Source of the DNA: Symbiodinium kawagutii
Taxonomy: Eukaryota > Sar > Dinophyceae > Suessiales > Symbiodiniaceae
NCBI GenBank assembly: GCA_009767595.1
Contig: VSDK01012688.1
Coordinates: 615,557-679,556 of the forward strand
Length of the DNA stretch: 64,000 bases
Direction of reading: 5' to 3'
The notes under the pieces were generated by a model, which ran no database searches, was not told the DNA's origin, and saw only the letters and a list, made by a program, of their open reading frames with translations. Positions within the stretch are counted from its first letter, which is position 1. Each line of letters starts with the position of its first letter. Shown in pieces: positions 21,711 to 33,174 of the stretch. Position numbers and translations under genes: made by a program.

Positions 21711-22160
21711 GTGGGGGGTAGCACTCCCTCCATGGCAGGTCCAGAGCCTTCGTAGATATTAGTTGTGAAATGGCTACAGTATGTTACAGTAATAGGATTC
21801 CCTTCCATCTCACAAGCAATATATTCCCAATATATTAATTAGATTGATTGGTTAATAAATGGCTATCAGCATCGTTTTGGAGAATCCTTTATCAACCAAT
21901 CAGTATACTGGAATGGCACTGCATGCGCAACGGTTTTCACCAGTCCGGGGCAAAAATCATGCAAAGTGAAGGATATGATGTGGCAACAATACTCCCGGTC
22001 TTGGTTTGCCCAGCATTCATCTGGTGGTTTCTTAAAATGTGGTACCCCCAAGTCATCTAGTAAATCTAGTACAAGTCATTTCTACAAATACACCATCCAT
22101 ATGCTACCAAATACCGGGTAGTGGGGTCGGTTTGAGTATATAATGTCTCCAATCTCCCAG

Positions 22161-22272
22161 GTTTCACGCGGTGCACCGGTCAGGTGGCCAAAGTGATCGG
22201 CAAAGACTCCTATGAATTCGGCGATATCTCCCGGGAGATTGCCAGGACAGATGTGTTAAGAGGTATCATGAG
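22161..22272 (+). CDS. Exon of YEFGD-repeat gene, copy 4
   Basis: After AATCTCCCAG the frame reads FTRCTGQVAKVIGKDSYEFG then DISREIARTDVLRGIMR. It ends near a GTGAGG donor just after 22270. The spacing from Gly-Lys-Asp to the motif core is identical to the other copies. Splice context is good at both ends. Confidence 0.5.
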
Positions 22273-23303
22273 ATGGTGAGGATGGATCACATATTATGTA
22301 TATAGATGTATCATATACACTGTATAATTATGTATGCACACAGTATTGTATGACGCAGGAAATTCCCGCATGCGGAGAACAAAGCTTTTGGCATCTCCAA
22401 ATCATGCTTGATACTTTCACTTATCAAGAAATCGAAGTGCTTTGCTGCTTAATCACATTGATCTACACCCACATGCCTATGTCTCCAGAGTGGGGCACCA
22501 AAAGTGCTGCAAGCCACGCACAGATCTTGCTGACCAATTTGGTGGTTCAAGTTGGTTCATCTGATACACCACCCTGCCAGTTGAGTGCAGCAGAATCTGA
22601 TCAGGAGAGCAAAAGAAGTGGATGTCGATGAGGAGGACCCGAGAGACGCAGGTTCAGTTTTGGCCAACGATGACTTTTCAAATGGCGCGCTGAGAGATAC
22701 TCCCCCCAAGCTCCCCCAAGTCACCCTAATCCTTGATGTGGAAAACGGGCAGCTCTCGTTGAGAGAAACACGCAACTCGCTCAGAGACTTGATTTAACTT
22801 GAAATCTCCTGCATCGACTTCACCATACTGCTCATGTTCTCCAGCTGTGCTGCCTCTATTAGTCGGGCTGTCCTGCAATGGCATACCCTCCCTACGACAA
22901 TGGTGAGTAGGACAGCCCCCATGAGCCGCTTGCAAGTTGTGATTCTTATAGAGAATTATGTTCATTTGTTAATCAGGGTCAACCACCATAAAACCATCAT
23001 TAACCGTCCCGTAACATTGTATATATTGATTTCTTTGTTTCACCATTGTTAACGCGTGGTAAGCATGATCACCTATCATCATCAAAGATGATTAGTGCCA
23101 GTATCAACTGATGGCAGGGACTGGCTCGCCTCCCAGCTTGACGCTGGGCATGGCGTCCATGGCAGGACCTCTTGCTGCTTTTGCGAGCGGTGATCACCAT
23201 GGGAGTTGGCCTGACGCCTGTGGCCCATCTGCTGCCTCTGCAGGTGCTGCTCAATTTGTCGCCCGCTCGCAGTTCATTTTCACTTTAAGATACTGTAAGT
23301 ATA

Positions 23304-23398
23304 TGGTGGTTTCTCAAAATATGGGACCCCCCAAATAGTTGGTTTATTACTATAAATGACTATACATGGATGAATTGGGGGTACCCCTATTTTAAGTA
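23304..23398. mobile_element. TIR element, family B copy 4
   Basis: ATGGTGGTTTCTCAAAATATG ... GGGGGTACCCCTATTTTAAG with the core GGTTTATTACTATAAATGAC. A family-C element follows directly. Confidence 0.7.
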
Positions 23399-23520
23399 TA
23401 TGGCTATGGGTCAATCTTAATCAACCAACGAATGGGGGATTTCCACCAACAAACTATAGGGAAAACAATGGTTAACTGGGGGGAACCAGGGGGACTAAGG
23501 GTTTTGACCCACTGCCATAT
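23399..23520. mobile_element. TIR element, family C copy 4
   Basis: ATATGGCTATGGGTCAATCTT and GGTTTTGACCCACTGCCATAT are inverted ends. It abuts the family-B copy with no spacer. Confidence 0.7.
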
Positions 23521-24801
23521 AGGAGAGGGAAATTCAATGTCTAAACACAATGTCCTGCTCTTGTTGGCCTCTAAGTATCTTTCTTGGAAATATTTGGAAA
23601 CTTGATCACATCAGTGTGGATTGGGGGCTTCTCCCCTTCATGGCCGGAGGTTTGACTGTGAACCAACTGAAACCATCAACTAAGGAAACCAACATGAACC
23701 AACCATATGTTTCTAGATGCGGAGGGTGAAAAACCACCATGTATTGCCGCAACACCAGCTGGAATTGGTGGTGCCATTCCACCAGCAATTATGGCGTTGC
23801 ATGTGGACTGATACTGACGGTTCTGTATCTACACCAGCTACGTTATGATACTTCATTGTGCATGACCCTGGTCTGGATACTATGTGCATCACTTATCATA
23901 GCTGGTTTTGCGACTAATGTTAAACAACGTTTTCGTGGGTCGTATACAGAGTTGTTGGCATTGAAAGAACGTGGAGTTGTCATCCAGCTTGTGTTTGGAA
24001 AAGCTGGTTTAGCATGAACACCGTTGGGAATGAATGACCATGTAATTTACCAGCACTTCTGTAATGTTGGATCCATATTAATAAACCACTCATGTTTGGG
24101 ATGTATCACCAGCCATTTAACGTAGACTGGGGGTTGTTTATTAATATTGATCTCCCGTTGTAGCGAATATCAACCATGGCTCAAATTTAACGATTCTTGT
24201 TAGATATTATGCAGATATTTTGTGCTGGTTATGAAGCGGCCATTAGTCATTCATGGGCTACATAGGGATATACCCAGTTGATCACCCCAATGATCTTCCA
24301 ACTATACAGTTGGGGTGCCCGATTCTTATTGTTGGAAGGTTTCTTTTCAGTGATGAGCTTGATTATCCAAGCTATAAGTAAGTTACTGCAATCATTCAGG
24401 ATAACAAACCAGATTCCCATCGTTCATATTCAACTGTTGGGTTGGCCATATCATATCCCAATCGTTTTGGTTGTGTGTTCTTCAGCCAACAAACCAATGG
24501 TGTCTCTTTGCAGAACCGTTCGCCAAGCACTTTGTCGGGATATAGTGGTTGCATCAATGAACTTCCAACTAGTTGGGCTATTTGCCTATCTATTGACCAT
24601 GATTCTCTTAGCAACCATTGTTCTTCAGCTTGACCATCATTAAACCTCAGTCAATGCGAACCGCAACCATTTCTTCACCTCCAACTTGCGATTGTTAGCC
24701 GAACCAACGGCCTGAACCAACCTGCCCCTGACCCTGGATCCAAGCCATGGGTGGCCATGCCCTGGGACCCCATGGGTGGCGCCTTGCGCCACCGGCTCCC
24801 A

Positions 24802-24990
24802 GGTACGGCAGCAGCGTGGAACTGGAGCTGGGGCAGCGCCTGGGGGCGCGCCTCACAGCGGCCTTGGCCAAGGAGTTGGATCGACGCTCCAAGGAGGCCC
24901 TGCTGGGGAAAGGCGCGGCCAGGGCGGCTGCCAGGGCGGCACCTGGGGTCAGCTGTGGCACTGGGGCTGCGGTGGAGCGGGGTGGTTCCA
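24802..24990 (+). CDS. Possible exon of the YEFGD-repeat gene, degenerate copy
   Basis: After GGCTCCCAG the frame reads YGSSVELELGQRLGARLTAA then LAKELDRRSKEALLGKG. The VELELGQRL segment could be a diverged form of the VYELGDISK core, and the charged helix after it is similar. Alternative + frames and a - frame are also open in this GC-rich block, so the assignment is tentative. Confidence 0.3.
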
Positions 24991-25226
24991 TGGGAGAAGC
25001 AACCCCTGTGGTCAGTCAACTGGTTGGTTGATGTTTTTTTTTCGCAGCAGTTATGGGTCATGGCCAGTTGCGGGTGATTTGATTATGGATCATGGCCAGT
25101 TGGTGATATGTGATAATAGTATACTTAGGAAGAGGTTAGAAATGATTGGAATGTATGCCCAAATTTTGTCATCCGGGTAGCTGTACAGTTTTGGATACAG
25201 GATCTTGATCCAGTACAAGCCAATTA

Positions 25227-25330
25227 CTGGCTGGTGGTTGCAATTTATGTTTTTATTTTCCCTAATTAGTGATTATTAACAATTAGTTGGTTGACTGATA
25301 GTTTTCATAGGGGTTGAAACCACCAACCAG
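25227..25330. mobile_element. TIR element, family A copy 4
   Basis: CTGGCTGGTGGTTGCAATTT and GGTTGAAACCACCAACCAG are inverted ends. The interior reads TTTTATTTTCCCTAATTAGTG and TTGGTTGACTGATAG, nearly identical to copy 1. Confidence 0.75.
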
Positions 25331-25682
25331 ATTAGTTTGTGTTTCGTATTGATGGGTGATCTGCTGTTGCAGACGGCAAATTCTGCTGTCGTATCCTGCG
25401 GCTCATAGCCTTCACTGTCATCAGCTACGATCATACGGTCGTGCGGTTCCTCGGAATCTGCGTATTTCAATATGGATACAAACACACCACCTGCAGGGGA
25501 GGCACAAAGGAGCCGCTAGGAGCATCAATCAACGCTGATATGGTGACATCACCTGCAGTCAATATCAAGCAGTGCCATTTGGATCCATTTGGCTCGTTCC
25601 GAGTACTCTTTGTGCCCCCAAAGCTTAGCCATAGCTTGGCCGCCCGCCCTGGTCTACCATCAATTTGGGACTGGACGTGCAG

Positions 25683-25756
25683 ACAATGAAGATTACGTCC
25701 TGGGGGACCTGACGCGGAAGCAGCTGCAGAAGAGCCTCACCCAAATCACTGGAAAG
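25683..25756 (+). CDS. Exon of YEFGD-repeat gene, copy 5, ending in ITGK
   Basis: After GACGTGCAG the frame reads NEDYVLGDLTRKQLQKSLTQ then ITGK. The exon begins inside one motif and ends at the conserved Gly-Lys of the next. No GT is available at that point, but GGAAAG|GACC would be a GA-type donor. Joining to 26217 in phase 0 restores a full ITGK-ENYEFGDIS motif. Confidence 0.5.
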
Positions 25757-26216
25757 GACCGAAGTTGGAAGCCGAGCCATGGAGAGAGATGGGGAGATGA
25801 TGGATATGAACGAACCTGTTTGCTTGCAAACCACCAGAATTTACAGGGAAAGCTGGGGTGGTCTCTTACTATGGATGTAGGTGACTTGATAACCACAACT
25901 ACTGTAGCGATGTTTTCCGTTTTCCCTGTTGCCATTGGCCTGGACTGAAGCCTCCAGCATTCGGGGTCTCATTCGTGCACAGTCCGCCTGAGGCATCCGG
26001 GGGTGAAGTGGGTTGCTTTTCCCGTCATTTCTTTGGCGGTGATTGTTGTTGGATATAATGTTTGACATACTAGTTTGCATTAAGCCAACCGGACCAACAA
26101 GAAAACATGACCACCAATAACCAGCAGCAATCCACAATAGCCAAGAACAAACTACAATAAACACAATTAGCCGACACTACTAGGAACGTAATCGCCCATC
26201 GTAAGAATCATGGCAG
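25757..26216 (+). other. Inferred GA-AG intron in the YEFGD-repeat gene
   Basis: The 460-bp segment starts GACCGAAG and ends CATGGCAG. Using GA as the donor puts the split exactly between Lys and Glu of the repeated motif and keeps phase 0. GA and GC donors have been described in Symbiodiniaceae genomes. The frame also runs on past 25756, so an alternative GT donor downstream cannot be excluded. Confidence 0.4.
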
Positions 26217-26264
26217 GAGAACTACGAGTTTGGTGATATCAGTCGATCTCTACTGCGTGCCTTG
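26217..26264 (+). CDS. Exon of YEFGD-repeat gene, copy 6
   Basis: The frame reads ENYEFGDISRSLLRAL in phase 0 between CATGGCAG and a GTGGTC donor at 26265. It supplies the second half of a motif whose first half (ITGK) ends the exon at 25756. Confidence 0.5.
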
Positions 26265-27640
26265 GTGGTCATGATTGGAGCAGCCAATCCGCCACAGTAT
26301 CTTTCCCATTGCCTTGTCTGTGGTGCATGACAATAACATGTAGTGACTGTACAGGTTTTGATCGGTTCATCTAGTAGCTAAAAGTGATCTTTTAAATGGA
26401 TTGAAATGGGATCCCTGAACATTAAACATGATCGGACATTTCTTATCATAAATATTTGATAGTCAAAAATACAGGCAAACATGATCAAACATGTTTTTGT
26501 TATAAATCGAAATAAACATCCAATCAAGGATCACACATTTCTTATTACAATAACCACAATAAACATGGCAACAGCTTTAGAGTCGGCAGACTCGCCACCC
26601 TGGGAGTTGCAGTGCTGCCACGCCAAAACACCGCCCCAGTTCAGCTCAGGTCGCCTTCAGAGATGACCCAGAGGCCGCTACCACGACGCGTCAGCACCGC
26701 TCGCGATGTGGCGACGCCGTGAGTTGTTGGAGACGGCGGTTCCTGGGGCGGCCGGGGTCCAAGCGCTTCTGACCTCCCGTGAAGTGAACAGGATGATTGG
26801 CACCGAATTCCGCGGACAGCAGTCACGGCCAAAGAGTCATCCTGACAACAGCGCTTCACGGGCAAAGCGGGCGAAGCGCAGCAAAAGAGAGCCTGGGAAG
26901 GTGTTCAAGCGTCGAAAAGAGGTGCCAGCAGGGATGAATGAACCAGGCGGATGCTTGAAAAGACTTTCCCACTCACATGCGCCTTGGAATGGCGAATGCT
27001 TAATCAATAATAGTTGATGGTTCAATGATTGCCGCAAATGGTTGATAATGATGAATAATCACCAGTAGCATGATAATGTTTTACGCTGGTGTTTGAACGG
27101 TTAAATGTAATTTCACAATGATAGTCTACGTTTAGCCAAAACTTACAATCACCAGCAGTAGTCACATTTGCAATGACGCTTCGGAATTCTGGTTAGCGAT
27201 TGGTCACTGGGACTCACCCAAGGTCGGCCTTTGACTGCCCGGAGCCACCACTCTGACAGGCAGCGGCACTGGCTCAGCTGGTTGCGTATGGAGATATGTA
27301 GACACATGCGTGCATAATGAATTATACTTGTGCACAATAATGATAGTATATATTTGGATACCTATATATTGTTTCAATATAGGTAATTACTCGATGCAAT
27401 TAGCATTGTATATGATTAATATGTATATTTATGTGTTTAAGTATCTACATACGCATCGTATATATATATATATATATATCCATATCTATTTGCATATACA
27501 TATGTATATGTTACAAATCATTGTGATTCACATAGATACATAAATATTCCATGATATTCCGATTCACATATGCATATATAGGCTTTTGCACAATTTTGTA
27601 CATACATTTGATTATCTATGTACAGTATACAGCCGTCGAC
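26265..27640. other. No secure gene; low-complexity and AT microsatellite
   Basis: A GC-rich block at 26560-26960 has several overlapping open frames on both strands, including a Lys/Arg-rich + frame (RAKRAKRSKREPGK). 27300-27540 is AT-rich with (TATA)n. No splice-supported exon was found. Confidence 0.35.
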
Positions 27641-27987
27641 AGGATTGTAAAAATCGATGCCCTCAAAAAGATTAAATTTCATGTTTGCTGTTTTAATGGG
27701 GAAGCCGCAAATAGGGGTCACAATTCCGGACAGAGGAATCCTTCCTGCGGGGGAACGATCTTTTTTCCCCAAAATTCTGTCGGTGACCAGATCGATATTT
27801 GTGATGTACAGATCGATCATGAAGATGCTTCCTCCCTTATCTTGGAGAATCTGGCTACGAGCTGGTCAGATATCCTTGCATGGCTCCGCCCTGCAACCGG
27901 GGATTCGGGCACGCAGTCGATGGTTTGGATTCAGTTCTTCAGTTTTATCCCACAATCCAACAATAGTTGGCCGCAGGTCACATTGTT
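27640..27987 (+). CDS. Coding-like tract before the microsatellite
   Basis: One + frame reads IDICDVQIDHEDASSLILEN then LATSWSDILAWLRPATGD and GTQSMVWIQFFSFIP before running into the TTGC repeat. It is protein-like and may be a retroelement fragment or an exon. No borders are defined. Confidence 0.3.
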
Positions 27988-28370
<383 letters not shown>

Positions 28371-28570
28371 TCGGTTTTGTCAAGATATAGCTCCGGTTTG
28401 TTGTTTGCCGTTTGTCCTGTGTCGTGTGTTGCGTGTTGTGTGTCGTGGATTGATGGCGGGCCACCAGCTCACCATGGCGCAGTAGCTCATCAATTACCTC
28501 AGAACAACTACTCAAAACATAGGATAGCCATGGACAGCCCTGTTTTGAAAGTTGTTTTTTGAACAATGGA

Positions 28571-30252
28571 CGCACTATTAGCCACTATTAAGCCACTATT
28601 AAGCTACTATTAAGCTACTATTAGCTACTTCTTGGCTGGACTTTTGAGCTACTATTAAGCAGCCATGAGCCGCAGTCATGCACCGCTAGAGGCGTCCCTC
28701 CAGTGCAAAGCTCAGTTGGGAGGCTGCGGTTGGTTGCTGAAGCGGCAGCTGGCAACTGCGATATCTTGGGGGTTTAGCTTGATACAGTCAGTTAGGGCAT
28801 AGCTACCTTGAAAAATGGAGGACCTTACCTCATCCATTGGCCAACTAGCCTTGCCAGGATCACGTGAAATCCCAGGATCTTGGGGCCAAGAAGCAGTTGA
28901 ACCTATGCCCATGGAGGCACCAATGACCTTCCCAGCCTTCATGTTGTGGTCACCCATTGGTACTGGCCTTCAAGTGATCTTGTCTCTAAGTACTTTAGCA
29001 GTTGCCACTGCTGTGGTTTTTGTTGCTGGTGATATTCCATGAATCTATGCGGAGTATGATCCTCACCGTTATGTAGAAAATGGATGAGAATTGTTCCCAC
29101 GTCCACCATGTCAAGTTAGGGTCAACTGTCACCGATTCAAAGCGCGAGCCCTTTTTTTTGGTGACCAAAATAGCTCAAGAACAAATGACTATGACCTTGG
29201 TTGGTATCAACTAGGTCATATACTCGTTAATTAGTGGAGAATATGACCTAGTTGATTACATGGTATATTTATCCACTAATATTATCCCAAACATTATCAC
29301 TATACTATACCAATGCTATCCACTAATGTTCTCACGTAGGTATCTTGTACCAGCGCCTTGGCGAGCTGTACCGGCTGCCCTCCCTGAATGGCTCATACCA
29401 CAGCTGTTTCCCCGGAAGTTGACGGCTACCCTGCGGGCCCCCCAGGATTCGGAACTGACATCCCTGGGTTTAGCATAGAATTCCGCAGTTTTGCCCTGTT
29501 TTTTCTTAGAGTTTTGGGTGCCCCACTGGTGATATCCCATGAGTCCACCGCGCTGTAAATTTTCAAGCGCCAAGTAGTCTCAGGTCATGACGTCTTGGAC
29601 GAGCTTTCTGCTTTGCAGAGGTGCCCTCGGGCGGTAAGTGGAAACCAATGGCAGACTCGTTGGGAGTTTCAGGTGGTACAACACCGAATTTGTCTGCACT
29701 CCAGCTGGTCTAGCGGGACGAAGCTTCGCGACGGCAACGCGAACACTGGACAGTTGTCACTTGTGTTCGTTCAAAGAGCTGTAGTCCTCAACATGTTCCA
29801 CACGCTGAACAATTGTGACGTCCGATTTTCACAGACCGCAAGTGGCTCCAGCCTGATGTGTGCAGCGTAAGTACGTCGGCACCGACTGAGAAACCGTCAC
29901 ATCTAAAGGTTCCTCATGTTTTGAAAGCACACTTTGATACATTGGGTATTTCTTTAAATGGGTAGGAGATGGTAGGAGTTCATTTTGAGCTTGTTTATGC
30001 GAAACTGACACAGTTGCTTTGCAAGGCCGCTACGTGGGAAATGTTCATTCCGTTGTTGATCCAAGCTACTTAAAAGCACAATCAAGTGCAGTTGCAGATG
30101 TCAACACGCAACTGCTTTGTTTTAAGAAACTATATTTCAAGACATTGCAATTGCCATCAATGATACAGATGCAGTGCATGCATTGTTCACTCTTCATGGT
30201 GCGATAAGGTAGATACTCAGCGGCGCAGGGTCCATTTGTCCCCGTCAACATC
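28571..30252. other. Upstream flank of the protease gene, no secure exon
   Basis: 28570-28660 is a short repeat of TAAGCTACTAT. A few frames look protein-like: 28815-29040 (MEDLTSSIGQLALPGSREIP) and 29388-29540 (a frame with SPEVDGYPAGPPGFGTDIPG). 5' untranslated exons of the USP gene may lie here, but I cannot place them. Confidence 0.35.
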
Positions 30253-31053
30253 ATGGCGGCTTTTGCGCCCTGCAATTACGGTTGCCATGGGTGCACAAAC
30301 TGTCAAAGCGGTTGGACAGCCTTTGCTTGCGCACAGGGACTCGGAGGATATCCACGGTATCAACAACCAGATGTTCCAGCGATGCGCCTCCGGCGCTTGA
30401 TGCTGCAGTTGACATCTTTCGGGGAGAAGCAAATGGAGGTCGCTCAACTGGTCCAGCAGATTGCCGCCCATGAAGTTGGTCCCTGGGTAAGAGCAATCTT
30501 AGAACAGCCAGTGCCCTTGCACTGGATGCATGTCCTGAGCGTTCAAATGCTCGATGGACTCCTGCAACTTCACCCGATGGGTGTGATTTCCAGCTTCAGC
30601 ACAAGGGATGTGCAGAGGCTATTCCCTGAACAAGGAGATGTTAGTGCAGCCGCCAATTTCCTTCGCAACCTGCTGTGGACCAAAGAGGCCATGGGCCGCA
30701 GTACCAAAAGCGACATAGCATCATTTGTCAAACTTCTTATGAAGCGGACAAATCAATTCGACCTCTACAAGGTTCCATCGTGTGCTGCCAGATCCTGGCT
30801 GACACAAATCTGGAAAGATGTTCCATCCACGCGGCCGAATCGTGATTTGCTAGTCGGCTGCTGCGTGCGCTGGGTGGCAGACCGCTATGAGACCAAGCAC
30901 AGTAAAGCTACATGCTTGGAAATCCTCCAGGAAGCCTTGGGCCAAAGATCTCGGGATGCAGAGGCAAAGATTGTCTCTCTGATCTTCCAGGAAGTGTGTC
31001 GCCAACCCATGACACATTCACCAGATTTGCAGCAGCTTTTGCGGCTTGGTGAG
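30253..31053 (+). CDS. Ubiquitin-specific protease USP35/USP38-like, exon 1
   Basis: The ATG in AACATCATGGCG opens a 267-codon exon. Residues 7-30 are Cys-rich (CNYGCHGCTNCQSG). The rest is an all-helical region (QMEVAQLVQQIAAHEVGPWV, DLLVGCCVRWVADRYETKHS) like the armadillo-like N-terminal half of animal USP35 and USP38. The exon ends ...QQLLRLGE at a GAG|GTACGT context. With the exon from 31300 it gives a protein of about 861 residues. The role, by family, is removal of ubiquitin from target proteins. It is the only gene in the window I recognise with confidence. Confidence 0.8.
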
Positions 31054-31299
31054 GTACGTTCATTTTTTCCTTTGGAATGTCACTTAGGCGGAGATAATTA
31101 CTTATGCCGTACCACAAAATACCACAATCACCAAATTACGGGTTTCGTTTCTCCTAGGTTCTTGACATAAGTCCATATTGTTGAAAGCAATGCATGTACA
31201 TTAATTAACTAGAAACTCATAGCAACTACATGCAAGTACAGATATGATTTGCATACTTGTAAACGGAGATGCGCATGAAAAGCCATCCTGTCCTGCAGG
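31054..31299 (+). other. Intron of the USP35/38-like gene
   Basis: The segment begins GTACGT and ends CTGCAGG. Frame continuity requires either GTACGT...CAGG or GGTACG...GCAG, because the G is present on both sides; both give the same mRNA (GAG TAT CTT). This small direct repeat at the junction is common in dinoflagellate introns. No TIR element is visible in it. Confidence 0.6.
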
Positions 31300-33084
31300 T
31301 ATCTTTTGCCTGGTCCTCCGCAAGCATCAACCGTACGGGCGCTGCTGATGAGTTTGTTAGACGACCCCAGTTGTTTGATGAGCCTTTGGTCATCAATTTC
31401 TCATTGGGCTCCACTGGGTCCTTTGATGCCTTCATTGGCTGGAATCTATCATCAAGGCCCAGTTCCACTCTTTGGGCTCCTTCGTGCCATGCTGGTGGCT
31501 TTCTCACAACTGCCAAACTCCAACATGCTGTGTCGCTCGGCCTTGATGTCGTTGGCGGCCTTAGGTACGAGTGATTCCACGGTTTCGATGCAGGCACCTG
31601 CGTTGCTTCTGTTGCTCTACTGCGAAGGCCCAGTTCTGCCTACTGATGTCTGGCTGCCTCTACTGCCTCTTCTAGATCACTTATCACAATACTCCACCGA
31701 AGCTTCAGAGTTGGGGAGTAGGTTGAGAGCACTGGCAAGTGGCAGCTATGCAACCGCTCCACATGGCGGAGCTCAGATGCCTAGAATGGGAAGTATCGGC
31801 ACTCAGAATCAGCAGGCACATCCCCAGCTTCACACATACCACACGATGCCAACAGCCCCGCAAGGACATTACAGCCAAGGCTGCGTGAACCAACAATGCC
31901 AGCAAGCGCAAGCATGGCAGTACAACCAAGGGAAGCCAGCAACCATGCAACCACCAGCGGTGCAAACGCAGGCAGGGCAGAGTCCAATGCAAGCACTACC
32001 TACCCAAACCCAATTCGTCCCACTGGACCCTGACAAATCAAAGGCAGTGCCTCACAAGCCACCCCATGTAGGACTCCAGAACACAAACAACACGTGCTAC
32101 ATGAATAGCTTCATACAGGCGCTGTTCCTCACGGATGCATTCGTGTGGAGAATCAACAGCTTCAATCTCAAACTCAAGGAGAACCCCTCCAAGATGGACA
32201 AAGAAGACTTTGAATTTGGGAAGAAGGTGGTCCATTTGTTTCGAAAACAGTTCGCCAGGATGGCGCTGACCCAGAACAGGCATGTGGACATATGGGACAT
32301 TCTGCAAGGATTTCCTGCACAGTACAGATCAGGTGAGCAAGAAGATGTTACCGAGACAATTCGTTTTGTCTTTGACAAGCTCGGCGGTAGCGAGCAACTG
32401 TTGCTCAATGAGGTGTTCTCAGGACAGCTTCGGGAGAATACTCAGTGCTCTGAGTGTGGCAATGTCAAGGTCCGTGAAGAGACCTTCACTGACCTGGTAC
32501 TTCCGGTACCAACAGCAAAAGAGGTGGAAAAAAGCGGCATTGTGCCGACCATCCAAGTCCTCTTGCAAAATAGATTGAAATTCGAACGCATGGATTCAGA
32601 CAATCTTGTTGAATGCCCAGTGTGCCAAAAAAAGACGCAAGCAGGCAAATGGAGCGAGATTTCCAGACCACCAGCACACCTTATCCTGTGCTTGAATCGC
32701 TTCACCTTTGACATGGATGAGAAGGACTTCACGAAGGAGAAAACGCCGGTCAAAATAGATGAAAGTGTTTTCATTGGAGGATATGAGTACGAAGTTTACC
32801 AGAGCATTATCCACACCGGCAAAGATGCTTCCAGTGGACATTATTATGCTATCGGAAGGCGTTCGGAGAGTGTCCCCAATGGGGATTGCTCCTTCTACAC
32901 CATGGACGATTCACGGATCCTGCCAGCGGATGCCTCGGTGATGGCTGGGAATCCGCCAGAGAACATGAAGGACCACAATGCCTATGTGTTGTTCCTTCGG
33001 TGCAAGCAAGCCTCCGCAACCCCAGAGTTTCGAGTTCCAAATTCAATTCTTGACTATGTGAAGAAGGAGGACAAGAAGCGATGA
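31300..33084 (+). CDS. Ubiquitin-specific protease USP35/USP38-like, exon 2 with catalytic domain
   Basis: The exon continues the helical region (about 160 residues), then a Gln-rich linker (residues ~430-510), then a peptidase C19 domain. Numbering the joined protein: the Cys box LQNTNNTCYMNSFIQALF has catalytic Cys533, the His box HTGKDASSGHYYAIGRR has His781, and the Asp pair in TMDDSR is at 803-804. CSECGNVK and CPVCQKKT form the zinc ribbon of the fingers. The usual LGNTCYMN is changed to TNNTCYMN. TGA is at 33082-33084. All catalytic positions are kept, so an active deubiquitinase is expected. Confidence 0.9.
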   Translation, partial: YLLPGPPQASTVRALLMSLLDDPSCLMSLWSSISHWAPLGPLMPSLAGIYHQGPVPLFGLLRAMLVAFSQLPNSNMLCRSALMSLAALGTSDSTVSMQAPALLLLLYCEGPVLPTDVWLPLLPLLDHLSQYSTEASELGSRLRALASGSYATAPHGGAQMPRMGSIGTQNQQAHPQLHTYHTMPTAPQGHYSQGCVNQQCQQAQAWQYNQGKPATMQPPAVQTQAGQSPMQALPTQTQFVPLDPDKSKAVPHKPPHVGLQNTNNTCYMNSFIQALFLTDAFVWRINSFNLKLKENPSKMDKEDFEFGKKVVHLFRKQFARMALTQNRHVDIWDILQGFPAQYRSGEQEDVTETIRFVFDKLGGSEQLLLNEVFSGQLRENTQCSECGNVKVREETFTDLVLPVPTAKEVEKSGIVPTIQVLLQNRLKFERMDSDNLVECPVCQKKTQAGKWSEISRPPAHLILCLNRFTFDMDEKDFTKEKTPVKIDESVFIGGYEYEVYQSIIHTGKDASSGHYYAIGRRSESVPNGDCSFYTMDDSRILPADASVMAGNPPENMKDHNAYVLFLRCKQASATPEFRVPNSILDYVKKEDKKR

Positions 33085-33174
33085 GTGTTCCCTTGTCTGA
33101 TCCTTGTAGTTTCACAGTTTCACGGCCTCTATTGCTTTATCCCTTGTGATGTTTCCTTTGCGCCAGGCAGTTGT

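Noticed and set aside
24278..24643. A 121-codon hydrophobic plus-strand frame
   Set aside because: The composition follows the local T-rich low-complexity DNA, with no splice context or motif. A competing minus frame overlaps.
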